From Cognatishimia activa (lineage in GTDB: Bacteria > Pseudomonadota > Alphaproteobacteria > Rhodobacterales > Rhodobacteraceae): a stretch of DNA of 64,000 nucleotides. Location of the stretch: contig NZ_CP060010.1 of NCBI RefSeq assembly GCF_017798205.1, positions 2,728,001 through 2,792,000 of the forward strand. The letters are read 5' to 3'. Within the stretch, counting starts at the first letter, position 1, and each line of letters begins with the position of its first letter. The translations under genes were made by a program, and so were the position numbers. Shown one piece after another: positions 9,286-16,840 of this stretch. The notes under the pieces were generated by a model. It searched no databases and had not been told where the DNA came from. It saw only the letters and a list, made by a program, of their open reading frames with translations.

Positions 9286-9735
9286 TCAGTCCGGAGAATC
9301 CCCCATCAGATAACGCGGACCTGTGCCTTTGCGGCGGATGCCGTCGGCAGGGTTGTAAAGCGCGCAGGCCTTCATAGAGAGGCAGCCACACCCAATGCAG
9401 CCATCCAGCTTGTCACGCAGGGCTTCCATCTGGGCGATGCGTTGATCCAGATCGCGGCGAAACCGTTTCGAAATCCGCGCCCAATCGGCCTTTGAGGGCG
9501 TGCGCCCCTCGGGCAGGCCGCGCAAGACCTCTCGGATCTGCGCAATCGTGAATCCAAGGTTCTGGGCAATCATCACAAAGGACAAACGTCGAATATCCGA
9601 GCGATCAAACCTGCGCTGGCCCGCATCCGTGCGAAAGGGATGCACCAGCCCTTCCTCCTCGTAGTAGCGAATAGCCGAAGTCGCGAGCCCCGTGCGCTCG
9701 CCAATCTGACCAATTGTAAGTCCACGGTTTTTCAT
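9286..9735 (-). CDS. soxR: Redox-sensing MerR-family regulator SoxR
   Basis: MerR-family activator of about 149 residues with an N-terminal winged helix (LTIGQIGERTGLATSAIRYY), a dimerisation helix and the SoxR-specific [2Fe-2S] cluster ligands C113, C116, C118 and C124 (CIGCGCLSMKAC, C-x2-C-x-C-x5-C). Oxidation of the cluster, for example by redox-cycling compounds, switches on target promoters. ATG 9735 fits family N-termini, but TTG 9753, in the same frame, has a better ribosome-binding site (TAGGAA), so the protein may be 6 residues longer. It is divergent from a VOC gene, and a SoxR box lies in the shared region. Confidence 0.92.
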   Translation of the reverse strand: MKNRGLTIGQIGERTGLATSAIRYYEEEGLVHPFRTDAGQRRFDRSDIRRLSFVMIAQNLGFTIAQIREVLRGLPEGRTPSKADWARISKRFRRDLDQRIAQMEALRDKLDGCIGCGCLSMKACALYNPADGIRRKGTGPRYLMGDSPD

Positions 9736-9753
9736 CTTGCTGTAAATACTCAA
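9730..9753 (-). repeat. Dispersed Rhodobacterales-type intergenic repeat, copy 4 (TTGAGTATTT subtype)
   Basis: On the minus strand TTGAGTATTTACAGCAAGATGA, matching 20 of 24 positions of the copy at 47787-47810. It overlaps the soxR start region. Confidence 0.4.
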
Positions 9754-9764
9754 AAAATTTCCTA

Positions 9765-9795
9765 TTGCCTTAAAGTTTACTTGAGGAATTAGAGT
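9765..9795 (+). promoter_or_regulatory. SoxR box inside a promoter with 19-bp spacer, driving the VOC gene
   Basis: CCTTAAAGTTTACTTGAGG (9768-9786) closely resembles the E. coli soxS operator CCTCAAGTTAACTTGAGG but is one base longer between half-sites. It sits between TTGCCT (9765-9770, -35) and TAGAGT (9790-9795, -10), giving a 19-bp spacer, the overlong spacer typical of MerR-family targets. The direction fits the VOC gene; the box also lies just upstream of soxR. Confidence 0.75.
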
Positions 9796-9830
9796 GATTT
9801 CAACGATGATTCAGACAGAAAGGACATTTG

Positions 9831-10205
9831 ATGAAACTCGAACACGTCAACATCACGGTCAGCGACGCGAAGGCCTCGGCTGCAACCCTGATGGATATCT
9901 TTGACTGGCATATTCGTTGGGAAGGTGCCTCGATGGACGAAGGATACACAGTTCATGTTGGTGATCGCGAAAGTTATCTGGCTTTGTACAGCCCGGCAAA
10001 AGCGCTTGGACAGGCAAGCGAAAAATACACGGTCGAAGGCTCTATCAACCACGTTGGGGTGGTGGTGAATGATTTGAAGGCAGTGGAGGCCAAAGTTCTT
10101 GCCGCTGGGTTCAAACCCCATTCCCACTATGACTATGAACCGGGCGAGCGGTTCTATTTCAACGGACCCGACGGTGTTGAATATGAGGTCGTAAGCTACG
10201 CCTGA
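9831..10205 (+). CDS. VOC-superfamily (glyoxalase/bleomycin-resistance fold) protein
   Basis: 124-residue protein with two beta-alpha-beta-beta-beta modules of the vicinal oxygen chelate fold. Candidate metal ligands are H5 (LEHVNITV), H74 (INHVGVVV) and E119 (VEYEVV). Members are glyoxalases, dioxygenases, or resistance proteins that bind small molecules; the role here is not determinable, but control by SoxR suggests a part in handling redox-active compounds or their products. ATG 9831 follows AAAGGA; a TTG three bases earlier is less likely. The gene is followed by a GC-rich hairpin at 10217-10246. Confidence 0.85.
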   Translation: MKLEHVNITVSDAKASAATLMDIFDWHIRWEGASMDEGYTVHVGDRESYLALYSPAKALGQASEKYTVEGSINHVGVVVNDLKAVEAKVLAAGFKPHSHYDYEPGERFYFNGPDGVEYEVVSYA

Positions 10206-10216
10206 CACGGAAACGC

Positions 10217-10246
10217 GGGCGCGCATAACCGGTCTCTTGCGCGCCC
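10217..10246 (+). terminator. GC-rich hairpin after the VOC gene
   Basis: GGGCGCGC (10217-10224) and GCGCGCCC (10239-10246) form an 8-bp perfect stem 11 bases after the VOC stop. No T-run follows, so termination here would be inefficient or need another factor. Confidence 0.45.
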
Positions 10247-10314
10247 AAGTTGGTCACGCCCCGAATTACCCCTCAAGGCTTGACCCATTACGCGCGGCTG
10301 CTATGGTCGCGCGT

Positions 10315-10359
10315 ATGAAGACCCAAAGCATCATCATTATTTGCTGCATTACCTGCTAA
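10315..10359 (+). CDS. 14-aa Cys/Ile-rich leader peptide of cysS-cimA
   Basis: ATG 10315 to TAA 10357-10359 encodes MKTQSIIIICCITC: three Cys codons, two adjacent and one the last before the stop, and five Ile codons in 14. It ends 83 bases before cysS, the cysteinyl-tRNA synthetase gene, and cimA (isoleucine pathway) follows cysS. The immediately following RNA can fold onto the cysS ribosome-binding site (see 10361-10442). This is the expected layout of an amino-acid-sensing leader, in which a ribosome short of Cys-tRNA, or possibly Ile-tRNA, stalls and changes downstream folding. No classical ribosome-binding site is obvious. Function is inferred. Confidence 0.6.
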   Translation: MKTQSIIIICCITC

Positions 10360-10360
10360 C

Positions 10361-10442
10361 AGTGTTGGCGGGCCGTTCTTCTATTTCAAACCATTGATAA
10401 AGTTGATAAGCCCGCCACGCGAAAGACGTGTGTGAGGACACT
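10361..10442 (+). promoter_or_regulatory. Candidate attenuator structure before cysS
   Basis: AGTGT (10361-10365) followed by TGGCGGGC (10366-10373) can pair with GCCCGCCA (10410-10417) and, after an internal hairpin CACG/CGTG (10416-10430), with ACACT (10438-10442) directly before the cysS ATG. The fold would enclose the ribosome-binding sequence GAGGA (10434-10438). A ribosome paused at the last Cys codon (10354-10356) would cover AGTGTTGGC and free the start. No T-run is seen, so control would be translational. Confidence 0.5.
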
Positions 10443-11840
10443 ATGACCGAGATCAAGCTCTATAACTCTAAGACCCGCAAGAAAGAGGTCTTTGAGCCGA
10501 TTATTCAGGATCGGGTGAGCATCTATGTCTGTGGGCCCACCGTCTATGACCGCGCTCATCTGGGCAATGCGCGTCCCGTGGTGGTGTTTGATATTCTGAA
10601 CCGCCTGATGAACCACGTCTATGGCGACGAAAACGTCACCTATGTGCGCAATTTCACGGACGTGGACGATAAGATCAACGCGACGGCCTTGTCCCGCAAA
10701 GAGGCGGGCGCTGAAGGCACGTTGGAAGAGCTGATCGCCGAGCGCACAGAGGAAACCATTGGCTGGTATCTGGGCGATATGGCAGCCCTTGGGGCGCTCG
10801 AGCCCGATCACATGCCGCGCGCGACGCAATATATCGCGCAGATGATCGAGATGATCGAGAAACTGATCGCGGATGGCTATGCCTATGCCAAGGACGGGCA
10901 TGCTCTGTTTCGGGTGCGGGAGTTTGAAAATTACGGCAAGCTCTCGGGCCGCTCGGTGGATGATATGATCGCAGGCGCGCGCGTGGAAGTCGCGCCGTAT
11001 AAAGAAGACCCGATGGATTTCGTTTTGTGGAAGCCGTCTAGCGATGATCTGCCGGGCTGGGACAGCCCGTGGGGGCGGGGACGTCCGGGCTGGCATATCG
11101 AATGTTCGGCGATGTCCTATGAAATTCTGGGCGACAGTTTTGATATTCACGGCGGCGGCAATGACCTGCAGTTCCCGCATCATGAAAACGAGGTCGCCCA
11201 AAGCTGCTGCGCCCATCCCGAAGGCGAATTCGCGCGGGTCTGGATGCACAATGAAATGCTGCAGGTCGAAGGCAAAAAGATGTCCAAGTCCTTGGGCAAC
11301 TTCTTTACCGTGCGCGATCTGCTGGAACAGGGCGTGCCGGGGGAGGTTATCCGGTTTGTCTTCCTGAGCACGCATTATCGCAAGCCGATGGATTGGACGG
11401 CGAAGAAGGCCGAAGAAGCTGCGAATACCCTGCGCAAGTGGCGTGGGCTGACCGCAGGCATCGAGCCTGCCGCCAGCCCGTCCCCAGCGGTTTTGGCCGC
11501 TGTTGCGGATGATTTGAACACGGCGGGTGCTTTGGCTGAGATGCACAAGCTGGCGAATGCTGGGGACGCGGCGGGATTGCTGGCCTCGGGGCTGATGCTG
11601 GGTCTGTTGGGGGACAATCTGGGCGATTGGGCACAGGGGCCCGACGTGGATCTATCGGCTTTTGAAACGCAGCTGTTTGAGGCACGGGTGCAGGCGATGG
11701 AGAGTAAAGATTTCTCGGAAGTGGACCGCTTGAAATCTGCATTCGTGGACGCGGGTCTTGAGGTGCGCATGAGTAAAACAGGTGTTGAACTTGTCCCAGG
11801 TGCGGGTTTTGACGCAAAGAAACTGGAGGCCCTGCTATGA
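10443..11840 (+). CDS. cysS: Cysteinyl-tRNA synthetase
   Basis: Class I aminoacyl-tRNA synthetase, 465 residues, charging tRNA-Cys in the cytoplasm. Zinc/cysteine-binding site: C30 in CGPTVYD, Cys in WHIECSAM, and the His pair in [16 protein letters not shown]-binding motifs: HLGN at 39-42 (HIGH-like) and KMSKS at 279-283. An ATG at 10443 preceded by GAGGA is the family start ([10 protein letters not shown]); the upstream in-frame GTG is not needed. A Cys-rich 14-codon leader lies upstream. cimA follows after 127 bases containing a long GC-rich hairpin. Confidence 0.97.
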   Translation: MTEIKLYNSKTRKKEVFEPIIQDRVSIYVCGPTVYDRAHLGNARPVVVFDILNRLMNHVYGDENVTYVRNFTDVDDKINATALSRKEAGAEGTLEELIAERTEETIGWYLGDMAALGALEPDHMPRATQYIAQMIEMIEKLIADGYAYAKDGHALFRVREFENYGKLSGRSVDDMIAGARVEVAPYKEDPMDFVLWKPSSDDLPGWDSPWGRGRPGWHIECSAMSYEILGDSFDIHGGGNDLQFPHHENEVAQSCCAHPEGEFARVWMHNEMLQVEGKKMSKSLGNFFTVRDLLEQGVPGEVIRFVFLSTHYRKPMDWTAKKAEEAANTLRKWRGLTAGIEPAASPSPAVLAAVADDLNTAGALAEMHKLANAGDAAGLLASGLMLGLLGDNLGDWAQGPDVDLSAFETQLFEARVQAMESKDFSEVDRLKSAFVDAGLEVRMSKTGVELVPGAGFDAKKLEALL

Positions 11841-11856
11841 ACAGTAAAAAACAGCA

Positions 11857-11924
11857 GGTTCGCGCCCGGCCCGAGGGCAGGGGGCATTTCGCCCCCGCCC
11901 TGGGGGGCGGGTCGGGGGCGAACC
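11857..11924 (+). repeat. Long GC-rich imperfect hairpin between cysS and cimA
   Basis: The outer arms GGTTCGC...CC (11857-11867) and GGGGCGAACC (11915-11924) are complementary, and an inner stem GGGC-A-GGGGGC (11875-11885) pairs with GCCCCC-G-CCC (11891-11900). There is no T-run. It may be a REP-like intergenic element, an RNA-stability hairpin or a processing site. Confidence 0.5.
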
Positions 11925-11967
11925 GGGCCGCAAGCGACCCGGGGTGTAGTGGCTCGGAGGTTGTGTT

Positions 11968-13590
11968 ATGACCAAAGAACGTCTCTACCTCTACGACACC
12001 ACGCTTAGGGATGGTCAGCAAACCCAGGGCGTGCAGTTCTCGACCGACGAGAAAAAGCAGATCGCTTTGGCGCTTGATGAGCTGGGTGTGGACTTTATCG
12101 AAGGCGGCTGGCCGGGCGCAAACCCGACCGACAGCGCTTTTTTTGACGAACGGCCCGAGACGCGGGCGACCTTCACAGCCTTTGGCATGACCAAACGGGC
12201 GGGGATCTCGGCCGAAAACGACGACGTCTTGGCCGCCGTGTTGAATGCAGGCACGCCGTCGGTCTGTTTGGTCGGCAAAAGCCATGATTTTCACGTCGAA
12301 AAGGCCCTTGGGATCACATTGGCGGAAAACACAGAAAACATCGCGAAATCCATGGCGCATATCGTGGCGCAGGGGCGCGAAGCAATGTTTGACGCAGAGC
12401 ATTTCTTTGACGGCTATAAATCCAACCCGGACTACGCAATCGAGGCCGTGAAAGCCGCCTATGAGGCCGGCGCGCGTTGGGTTGTGCTCTGCGACACAAA
12501 TGGCGGCGCAATGCCTGCCGAAGTGCATGCGGCGACCAAGGCGGTGATCGAAGCGGGCATCCCGGGAACCCATCTGGGCATCCATACGCATAATGACTGC
12601 GAACAGGCGATCGCGAATTCTCTTGCAGCCATCGACGCGGGCGCGCGGCAGGTGCAAGGCACGCTGAATGGCCTTGGTGAACGCTGTGGCAACGCCAATC
12701 TGACCACGCTCATCCCTGTGCTGATGCTGAAAGAGCCCTATGCCTCGCTTTATGACACGCAGGTCACCAAGGAAGGCCTGAAAGGACTGACGCGGGTCAG
12801 CCGGATGCTGGATGACATCCTGAACCGCATCCCAGAAAAACAAGCGGCTTTTGTGGGGGCCTCGGCCTTTGCCCATAAGGCAGGTCTGCACGCCTCAGCC
12901 ATTCTCAAAGACCCCACGACCTATGAACATGTCGACCCGCAATCGGTCGGCAACGAGCGCATCATCCCGATGTCCAATCAGGCCGGTCAGTCCAATCTGA
13001 TCAAGCGATTGGCGGACGCTGGGATCTCGGTTGAAAAAGGCGATCCGGCTTTGGCGCGGATCCTCAATCGCATCAAAGAAAAAGAAGCGCAGGGCTATAG
13101 TTTTGACACTGCGCAGGCGAGCTTTGAGCTGCTGGCGCGCGAAAAACTTGGCAGCCTGCCGACATTCTTTGAGGTCAAACGCTACAAGGTCACGGTCGAG
13201 CGCCGCAAAAACAAATATAATCAGATGGTCAGCCTGTCTGAGGCGGTTGTGGTCGTGAAAATCGGCGGCGAAAAGAAGCTCTCTGTCAGTGAATCCATGG
13301 ACGAGGGCGGCTCGGATCGGGGGCCGGTCAACGCGCTGTCCAAGGCTTTGGGCAAGGATCTTGGCCCTTATCAGGCCGTGATTGATGATCTGAAACTCGT
13401 GGACTTTAAGGTGCGCATCACACAAGGCGGCACAGAGGCCGTCACGCGCGTCATCATTGACAGCGAAGACAGCAACGGTCGGCGTTGGTCTACGGTTGGC
13501 GTGTCCCCAAACATAGTGGATGCCTCCTTTGAAGCGCTCTTGGATGCGATCAACTGGAAGCTTGTCCACGACGGCGCGACGGCGGTGTGA
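11968..13590 (+). CDS. cimA: (R)-citramalate synthase
   Basis: Condenses pyruvate and acetyl-CoA to (R)-citramalate, the first step of the threonine-independent route to isoleucine. 540 residues: an isopropylmalate-synthase-like TIM barrel with DTTLRDGQQTQGV at 10-22, GIHTHNDCEQA (metal-binding His pair) and GTLNGLGERCGNANL, then a C-terminal LeuA-type regulatory domain that in the family binds the feedback inhibitor isoleucine. Length and the FIEGGWPGANPTD block favour CimA over LeuA or homocitrate synthase. Start ATG 11968 follows GGAGG. Its stop overlaps the GTG start of the next gene, so the two are translationally coupled. Confidence 0.92.
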   Translation: MTKERLYLYDTTLRDGQQTQGVQFSTDEKKQIALALDELGVDFIEGGWPGANPTDSAFFDERPETRATFTAFGMTKRAGISAENDDVLAAVLNAGTPSVCLVGKSHDFHVEKALGITLAENTENIAKSMAHIVAQGREAMFDAEHFFDGYKSNPDYAIEAVKAAYEAGARWVVLCDTNGGAMPAEVHAATKAVIEAGIPGTHLGIHTHNDCEQAIANSLAAIDAGARQVQGTLNGLGERCGNANLTTLIPVLMLKEPYASLYDTQVTKEGLKGLTRVSRMLDDILNRIPEKQAAFVGASAFAHKAGLHASAILKDPTTYEHVDPQSVGNERIIPMSNQAGQSNLIKRLADAGISVEKGDPALARILNRIKEKEAQGYSFDTAQASFELLAREKLGSLPTFFEVKRYKVTVERRKNKYNQMVSLSEAVVVVKIGGEKKLSVSESMDEGGSDRGPVNALSKALGKDLGPYQAVIDDLKLVDFKVRITQGGTEAVTRVIIDSEDSNGRRWSTVGVSPNIVDASFEALLDAINWKLVHDGATAV

Positions 13591-14360
13591 GTGATCTGAC
13601 GGCGGATATTAACGCCTGCGCCGGTCTGGTGCAGCGGGGCGATGCGGATCGCTTTATGGCGATCATGGCCGCGCCTGTGACCGCGCGGGCCAAGTTGTTT
13701 CCGCTCTTTGCCTTCAACATCGAAGTCAGCCGCGCGCCTTGGGTGACGCAGGAAAGCATGATTGCCGAGATGCGCCTGCAATGGTGGCGCGATGCGTTGG
13801 AAGAAATCCGAGAGGGCGGGCAGGCGCGGCGGCATGAGGTGGTGACCCCCTTGGCGGCGGTTTTGACGCCTGAGATGGCCGACAGTCTGGACGCTTTGGT
13901 CGAGGCGCGACGGTGGGATATCTATAAAGATCCGTTTGAGGACGAGGCAGCGTTTCGCGCATATCTGGATAAGACCACGGGCAATCTGCTTTTGGCGGGA
14001 TGTCAGATGCTTGGCGACGCTGATGAGTCTGCCGTGCGTGACATCGCCTTTGCCCATGCTCTGGTGCGCTGGTTTCAAGCCATTCCTGAATTGGAGAACC
14101 AAGGACGGCGTCCCTTGGTGGATGGGCGTGTAGAAGCAGTACAGGCACTGGCGCAAGAGGCTTTGGCGCGTCGACGGGCTGCAGATGCGTCGAAAAACAG
14201 CAAAACAGCGCGGGCGGCGCTCTATTGCACGTGGCAGGACGCGGCACTGCTTAAGCAAGTGACCCAAGATCCGATGCTCGTGGCCGATGGTGCGCTTGGG
14301 CTTAGTGAATTTCGTAGGAAATCCAGCCTCTTGGTGGTGTCGACCTTCAACCGCCTATGA
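13587..14360 (+). CDS. Squalene/phytoene synthase-family protein
   Basis: 257-residue trans-isoprenyl diphosphate synthase fold (COG1562 type). It starts at a GTG overlapping the cimA stop (GTGA). Family blocks: LFAFNIEVSRAPW, MIAEMRLQWWRDALEEI, RWDIYKDPFEDEAAFRAYLDKTTGNLL. The usual Asp-rich magnesium motifs of active squalene or phytoene synthases are not clearly kept; the WWRDALEEI block resembles the divergent branch related to NDUFAF6, linked in mitochondria to complex I assembly. A true carotenoid or hopanoid role is therefore uncertain. The 3' end overlaps the converging WYL regulator by 6 bases. Confidence 0.75.
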   Translation: MSDLTADINACAGLVQRGDADRFMAIMAAPVTARAKLFPLFAFNIEVSRAPWVTQESMIAEMRLQWWRDALEEIREGGQARRHEVVTPLAAVLTPEMADSLDALVEARRWDIYKDPFEDEAAFRAYLDKTTGNLLLAGCQMLGDADESAVRDIAFAHALVRWFQAIPELENQGRRPLVDGRVEAVQALAQEALARRRAADASKNSKTARAALYCTWQDAALLKQVTQDPMLVADGALGLSEFRRKSSLLVVSTFNRL

Positions 14361-15017
14361 CGCTCGGCGATCCAGATCCGCGAGGGTCTTGCCCGGTTCA
14401 TCTACAAAAAGCCCCGGCAGAATGCGCACGGTCTCGATCTGATCGACCCGAAAGGTACCAAAGTCGCTGAGGTCTTCGACCCATGCGGTGAGGCTCCAGA
14501 CGCGGCCCCAATAATCCAGTTTCAAAGGCCTAAGATCATGCGCTGCGCCAGACACCGTGGCGATGGCAATCCGTTGTTTGGCCCGGATCGCGCCGCGCAA
14601 ATTGGTGAGGTGCTGGAAGGCATAGGCTGATTCCGCAAAGGGGTAGGCCGCGAAATTCATCGCCTTGGGCGCGGCGCGATGGTCCTCTGGCAGAACCGCA
14701 TCAATCTTTTCGGCCAAAGAGATAGCTGCCGTGCGCAAAGCCTCATCCGATGACTGACCCGCAGCGGCCAATGTGACCAAGAGCACATCCAGTTCTTCTT
14801 CCGTCAGGTTCAACGGGGGCAGGGTGATCGCCGCCCGCGCGGAGTAGCCCCGACCGCGTTCGCCCTCGACCGGAATGCCGCTGGCTGCGAGCATGTCCAT
14901 ATCGCGATACATCGTGCGCAAAGACACCCCAAACCGCTCTGCCAAATCCTCGGCGCGGTGCAGCTCTCCGTCCTTGAGAATCTCTATCAGCGAATAGAGC
15001 CGTTCGGTCCGTTTCAT
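14355..15017 (-). CDS. YafY-type WYL-domain transcriptional regulator
   Basis: 220 residues: an N-terminal helix-turn-helix of the DeoR/HTH_11 type (RAEDLAERFGVSLRTMYRDMDMLAASGIPV, about 16-50) and a C-terminal WYL ligand-binding domain (about 130-205) with RPLKLDYWGRVWSLTAWVEDLSDFGTFRVDQI. WYL proteins respond to nucleic acids or small ligands; the ligand here is unknown. Repeated TGACA elements lie just upstream at 15050-15085 and may be its own operator. It is divergent from tatA, with about 200 bases between starts. Confidence 0.88.
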   Translation of the reverse strand: MKRTERLYSLIEILKDGELHRAEDLAERFGVSLRTMYRDMDMLAASGIPVEGERGRGYSARAAITLPPLNLTEEELDVLLVTLAAAGQSSDEALRTAAISLAEKIDAVLPEDHRAAPKAMNFAAYPFAESAYAFQHLTNLRGAIRAKQRIAIATVSGAAHDLRPLKLDYWGRVWSLTAWVEDLSDFGTFRVDQIETVRILPGLFVDEPGKTLADLDRRAS

Positions 15018-15049
15018 TGGCGATTCCTGCTACGTCTTTCGAACACATA

Positions 15050-15085
15050 CTGACAAAAACCTGTCAATTGACAACCTATTGACAA
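15050..15085. promoter_or_regulatory. Repeated TGACA operator-like sites upstream of the WYL regulator
   Basis: A perfect 12-bp palindrome TGTCAATTGACA (15062-15073) is flanked by two direct TGACAAAA copies (near 15050 and 15080). The cluster sits about 35-65 bases upstream of the regulator ATG, a usual place for autoregulation; it could also affect tatA. Confidence 0.45.
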
Positions 15086-15217
15086 AACCCATCGCAATTT
15101 TCCGCCAAAACCCATGAAAATTGGTGTTTTCGGGCTTTTAACCTTCGAGAACACTGCCTAACTATTGGCCCAGAAAGTTGAAACGAGGCACCAAGGCCTC
15201 TTCACAGGAGAAATACA

Positions 15218-15430
15218 ATGTCCCTAGGTCCATGGCAGGTTCTGCTCATCGCCGTCGTCGTTCTGGTTCTTTTTGGCCGCGGCAAAATCTCGTCCTTGAT
15301 GGGCGAAGTCGGCAAAGGCATCACCTCCTTCCGTCGCGGTGTCAAAGAGGGCACAGAAGAGCTGAACGCGGAACTCGAAGACGCCAAAGACGTGACCCCA
15401 GAGTCTGAAAAGACCAAAGACGACGCCTAA
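15218..15430 (+). CDS. tatA: Twin-arginine translocase subunit TatA
   Basis: 70-residue pore-forming subunit of the Tat system, which moves folded proteins across the inner membrane. It has one N-terminal membrane helix (about residues 6-19), the FGRGKI hinge, an amphipathic helix (LMGEVGKGITSFRRGV) and an acidic tail. Start ATG 15218 is preceded by CAGGAG. tatB starts 24 bases after the stop and tatC follows directly, so this is the head of a tatABC operon. Confidence 0.95.
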   Translation: MSLGPWQVLLIAVVVLVLFGRGKISSLMGEVGKGITSFRRGVKEGTEELNAELEDAKDVTPESEKTKDDA

Positions 15431-15454
15431 CTTTGGCGCGAAAAGGAGCGCCGG

Positions 15455-15943
15455 ATGTTTGACTTCGGAATGGGCGAACTGCTGATTATCGGCCTTGTTG
15501 CGCTGATTGTGGTTGGCCCAAAGGATCTTCCAGTTCTGTTTCGCCGGGTGGGGAATTTCGTCGGCAAGGCTCGCGCTATGGGGCGCGAGTTTAGCTCGGC
15601 GATGAACCAGGCAGCCGATAACAGCGGTATGGGAGACATCACCAATACGCTGAAAGCGGCCGCAAACCCTGTGAAGGGCGCGGCGGATGCTTTGGCGGAA
15701 CATGCCAAGGCGGCGGCGAATTTCGACCCCGAAAGCGAGACCGGCAAACTGGCCGCCAAACGCGCCGAGGATGCGAAAAAGATCCACGACGCGACGGCCA
15801 AACGTCAGGCGGAAAACCGGGCGAAAGCCGCAGCCGAAGCCGCCGAGAAAGCACAGGCCGAGGCCAAAGCAGCCCAAGAGGCGCTTGAAGCGGTTCAGGC
15901 CAAGCAGGCCCAAGAGGCCGCAAAGACCGATAAGGACGCATAG
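15455..15943 (+). CDS. tatB: Twin-arginine translocase subunit TatB
   Basis: 162 residues. The N-terminus [22 protein letters not shown] with Glu in the membrane helix and [11 protein letters not shown] is typical of TatB, which pairs with TatC as the twin-arginine signal receptor. After residue 80 the protein becomes a long Ala/Lys/Glu-rich, probably helical tail, common and poorly conserved in the family. It begins 24 bases after tatA, preceded by AAAGGAG, and its TAG is immediately followed by the tatC ATG. Confidence 0.95.
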   Translation: MFDFGMGELLIIGLVALIVVGPKDLPVLFRRVGNFVGKARAMGREFSSAMNQAADNSGMGDITNTLKAAANPVKGAADALAEHAKAAANFDPESETGKLAAKRAEDAKKIHDATAKRQAENRAKAAAEAAEKAQAEAKAAQEALEAVQAKQAQEAAKTDKDA

Positions 15944-16840
15944 ATGACTGCGACAGACGACATGGAGGACAGCTCCGCCCCGTTGATCGAGCATCTGGCC
16001 GAACTTCGGACGCGTCTGATCCGCTCGGTGATTGCCTTTGTGGTGGGCTTCATCATTTGCTTTATCTTTGGCAAATACCTGCTGGATTTCCTGCTGATCC
16101 CGATTGAGCAGACCATGCGGAACTTGGGCGACCCGAACCCGGTGATGCAGTATACCGCGCCGCAGGAATACTTCTTTACGCTTGTTCGCGTGGCGATGGT
16201 TGCGGGGCTGGGATTGTCTTTCCCAGTTATTGCACATCAGCTCTGGCGTTTTGTGGCACCTGGCCTTTATCGCAATGAAAAATCAGCGTTTTTGCCGTTT
16301 TTGATTGCCTCACCTGTGTTGTTCATTTCCGGCGCAGCCTTTGCCCATTTCATCGTAACGCCCTTGGCGATGCAGTTCTTCTTGGGCTTTGCTGACGCGT
16401 CTTCTCTGGTCTCTGCCTTATTCGTCGAAGGCGCGCCGATCGATGCGCCCATCAAAGACGACGGCATCGCGATTGTCTTCCAGGGTAAAGTCAATGAGAC
16501 GCTGGATATCACGTTGAAACTGATCGTGGCCTTTGGCCTCTGCTTCCAGTTGCCGGTATTGCTGACCCTTATGGGGCAGGCAGGACTGGTGTCGGCAGAA
16601 GGCCTTGGCAACGTGCGGAAATACGCGGTTGTCGGCATTCTGGCGCTGGCCGCCGTGGTGACGCCGCCGGATGTGATCTCTCAGGTGATCCTCTTTGTGG
16701 TGGTCTATGGCCTTTATGAAGTGTCGATCATCCTCGTCAGCCGCGTTGAAAAACGCCGCGAAGCCAAGCTGCGCGAAGAAGGCTATTATGACGATGAAGA
16801 AGAAGCCGACATCGAGCTCGACGCAGAAAATGACAAATGA
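15944..16840 (+). CDS. tatC: Twin-arginine translocase subunit TatC
   Basis: 298-residue polytopic inner-membrane protein, the primary receptor for twin-arginine signal peptides. Family blocks: APLIEHLAELRTRLIRS near the N-terminus, YTAPQEYFFTLVRVA, and FVAPGLYRNEKSAFLPFL; six membrane helices can be counted. The segment between residues 145 and 180 (SLVSALFVEGAPIDAPIKDDG) is a longer loop, as seen in alphaproteobacterial TatC. The C-terminal tail is acidic. It overlaps the next gene by 11 bases, so the downstream ATPase is probably translated from the same mRNA. Confidence 0.96.
   Translation: MTATDDMEDSSAPLIEHLAELRTRLIRSVIAFVVGFIICFIFGKYLLDFLLIPIEQTMRNLGDPNPVMQYTAPQEYFFTLVRVAMVAGLGLSFPVIAHQLWRFVAPGLYRNEKSAFLPFLIASPVLFISGAAFAHFIVTPLAMQFFLGFADASSLVSALFVEGAPIDAPIKDDGIAIVFQGKVNETLDITLKLIVAFGLCFQLPVLLTLMGQAGLVSAEGLGNVRKYAVVGILALAAVVTPPDVISQVILFVVVYGLYEVSIILVSRVEKRREAKLREEGYYDDEEEADIELDAENDK

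Noticed and set aside
10261-10442. T-box riboswitch before cysS
   Set aside because: T-boxes are a Gram-positive device and no T-box sequence or specifier loop is present; a Cys-codon leader peptide fits better.
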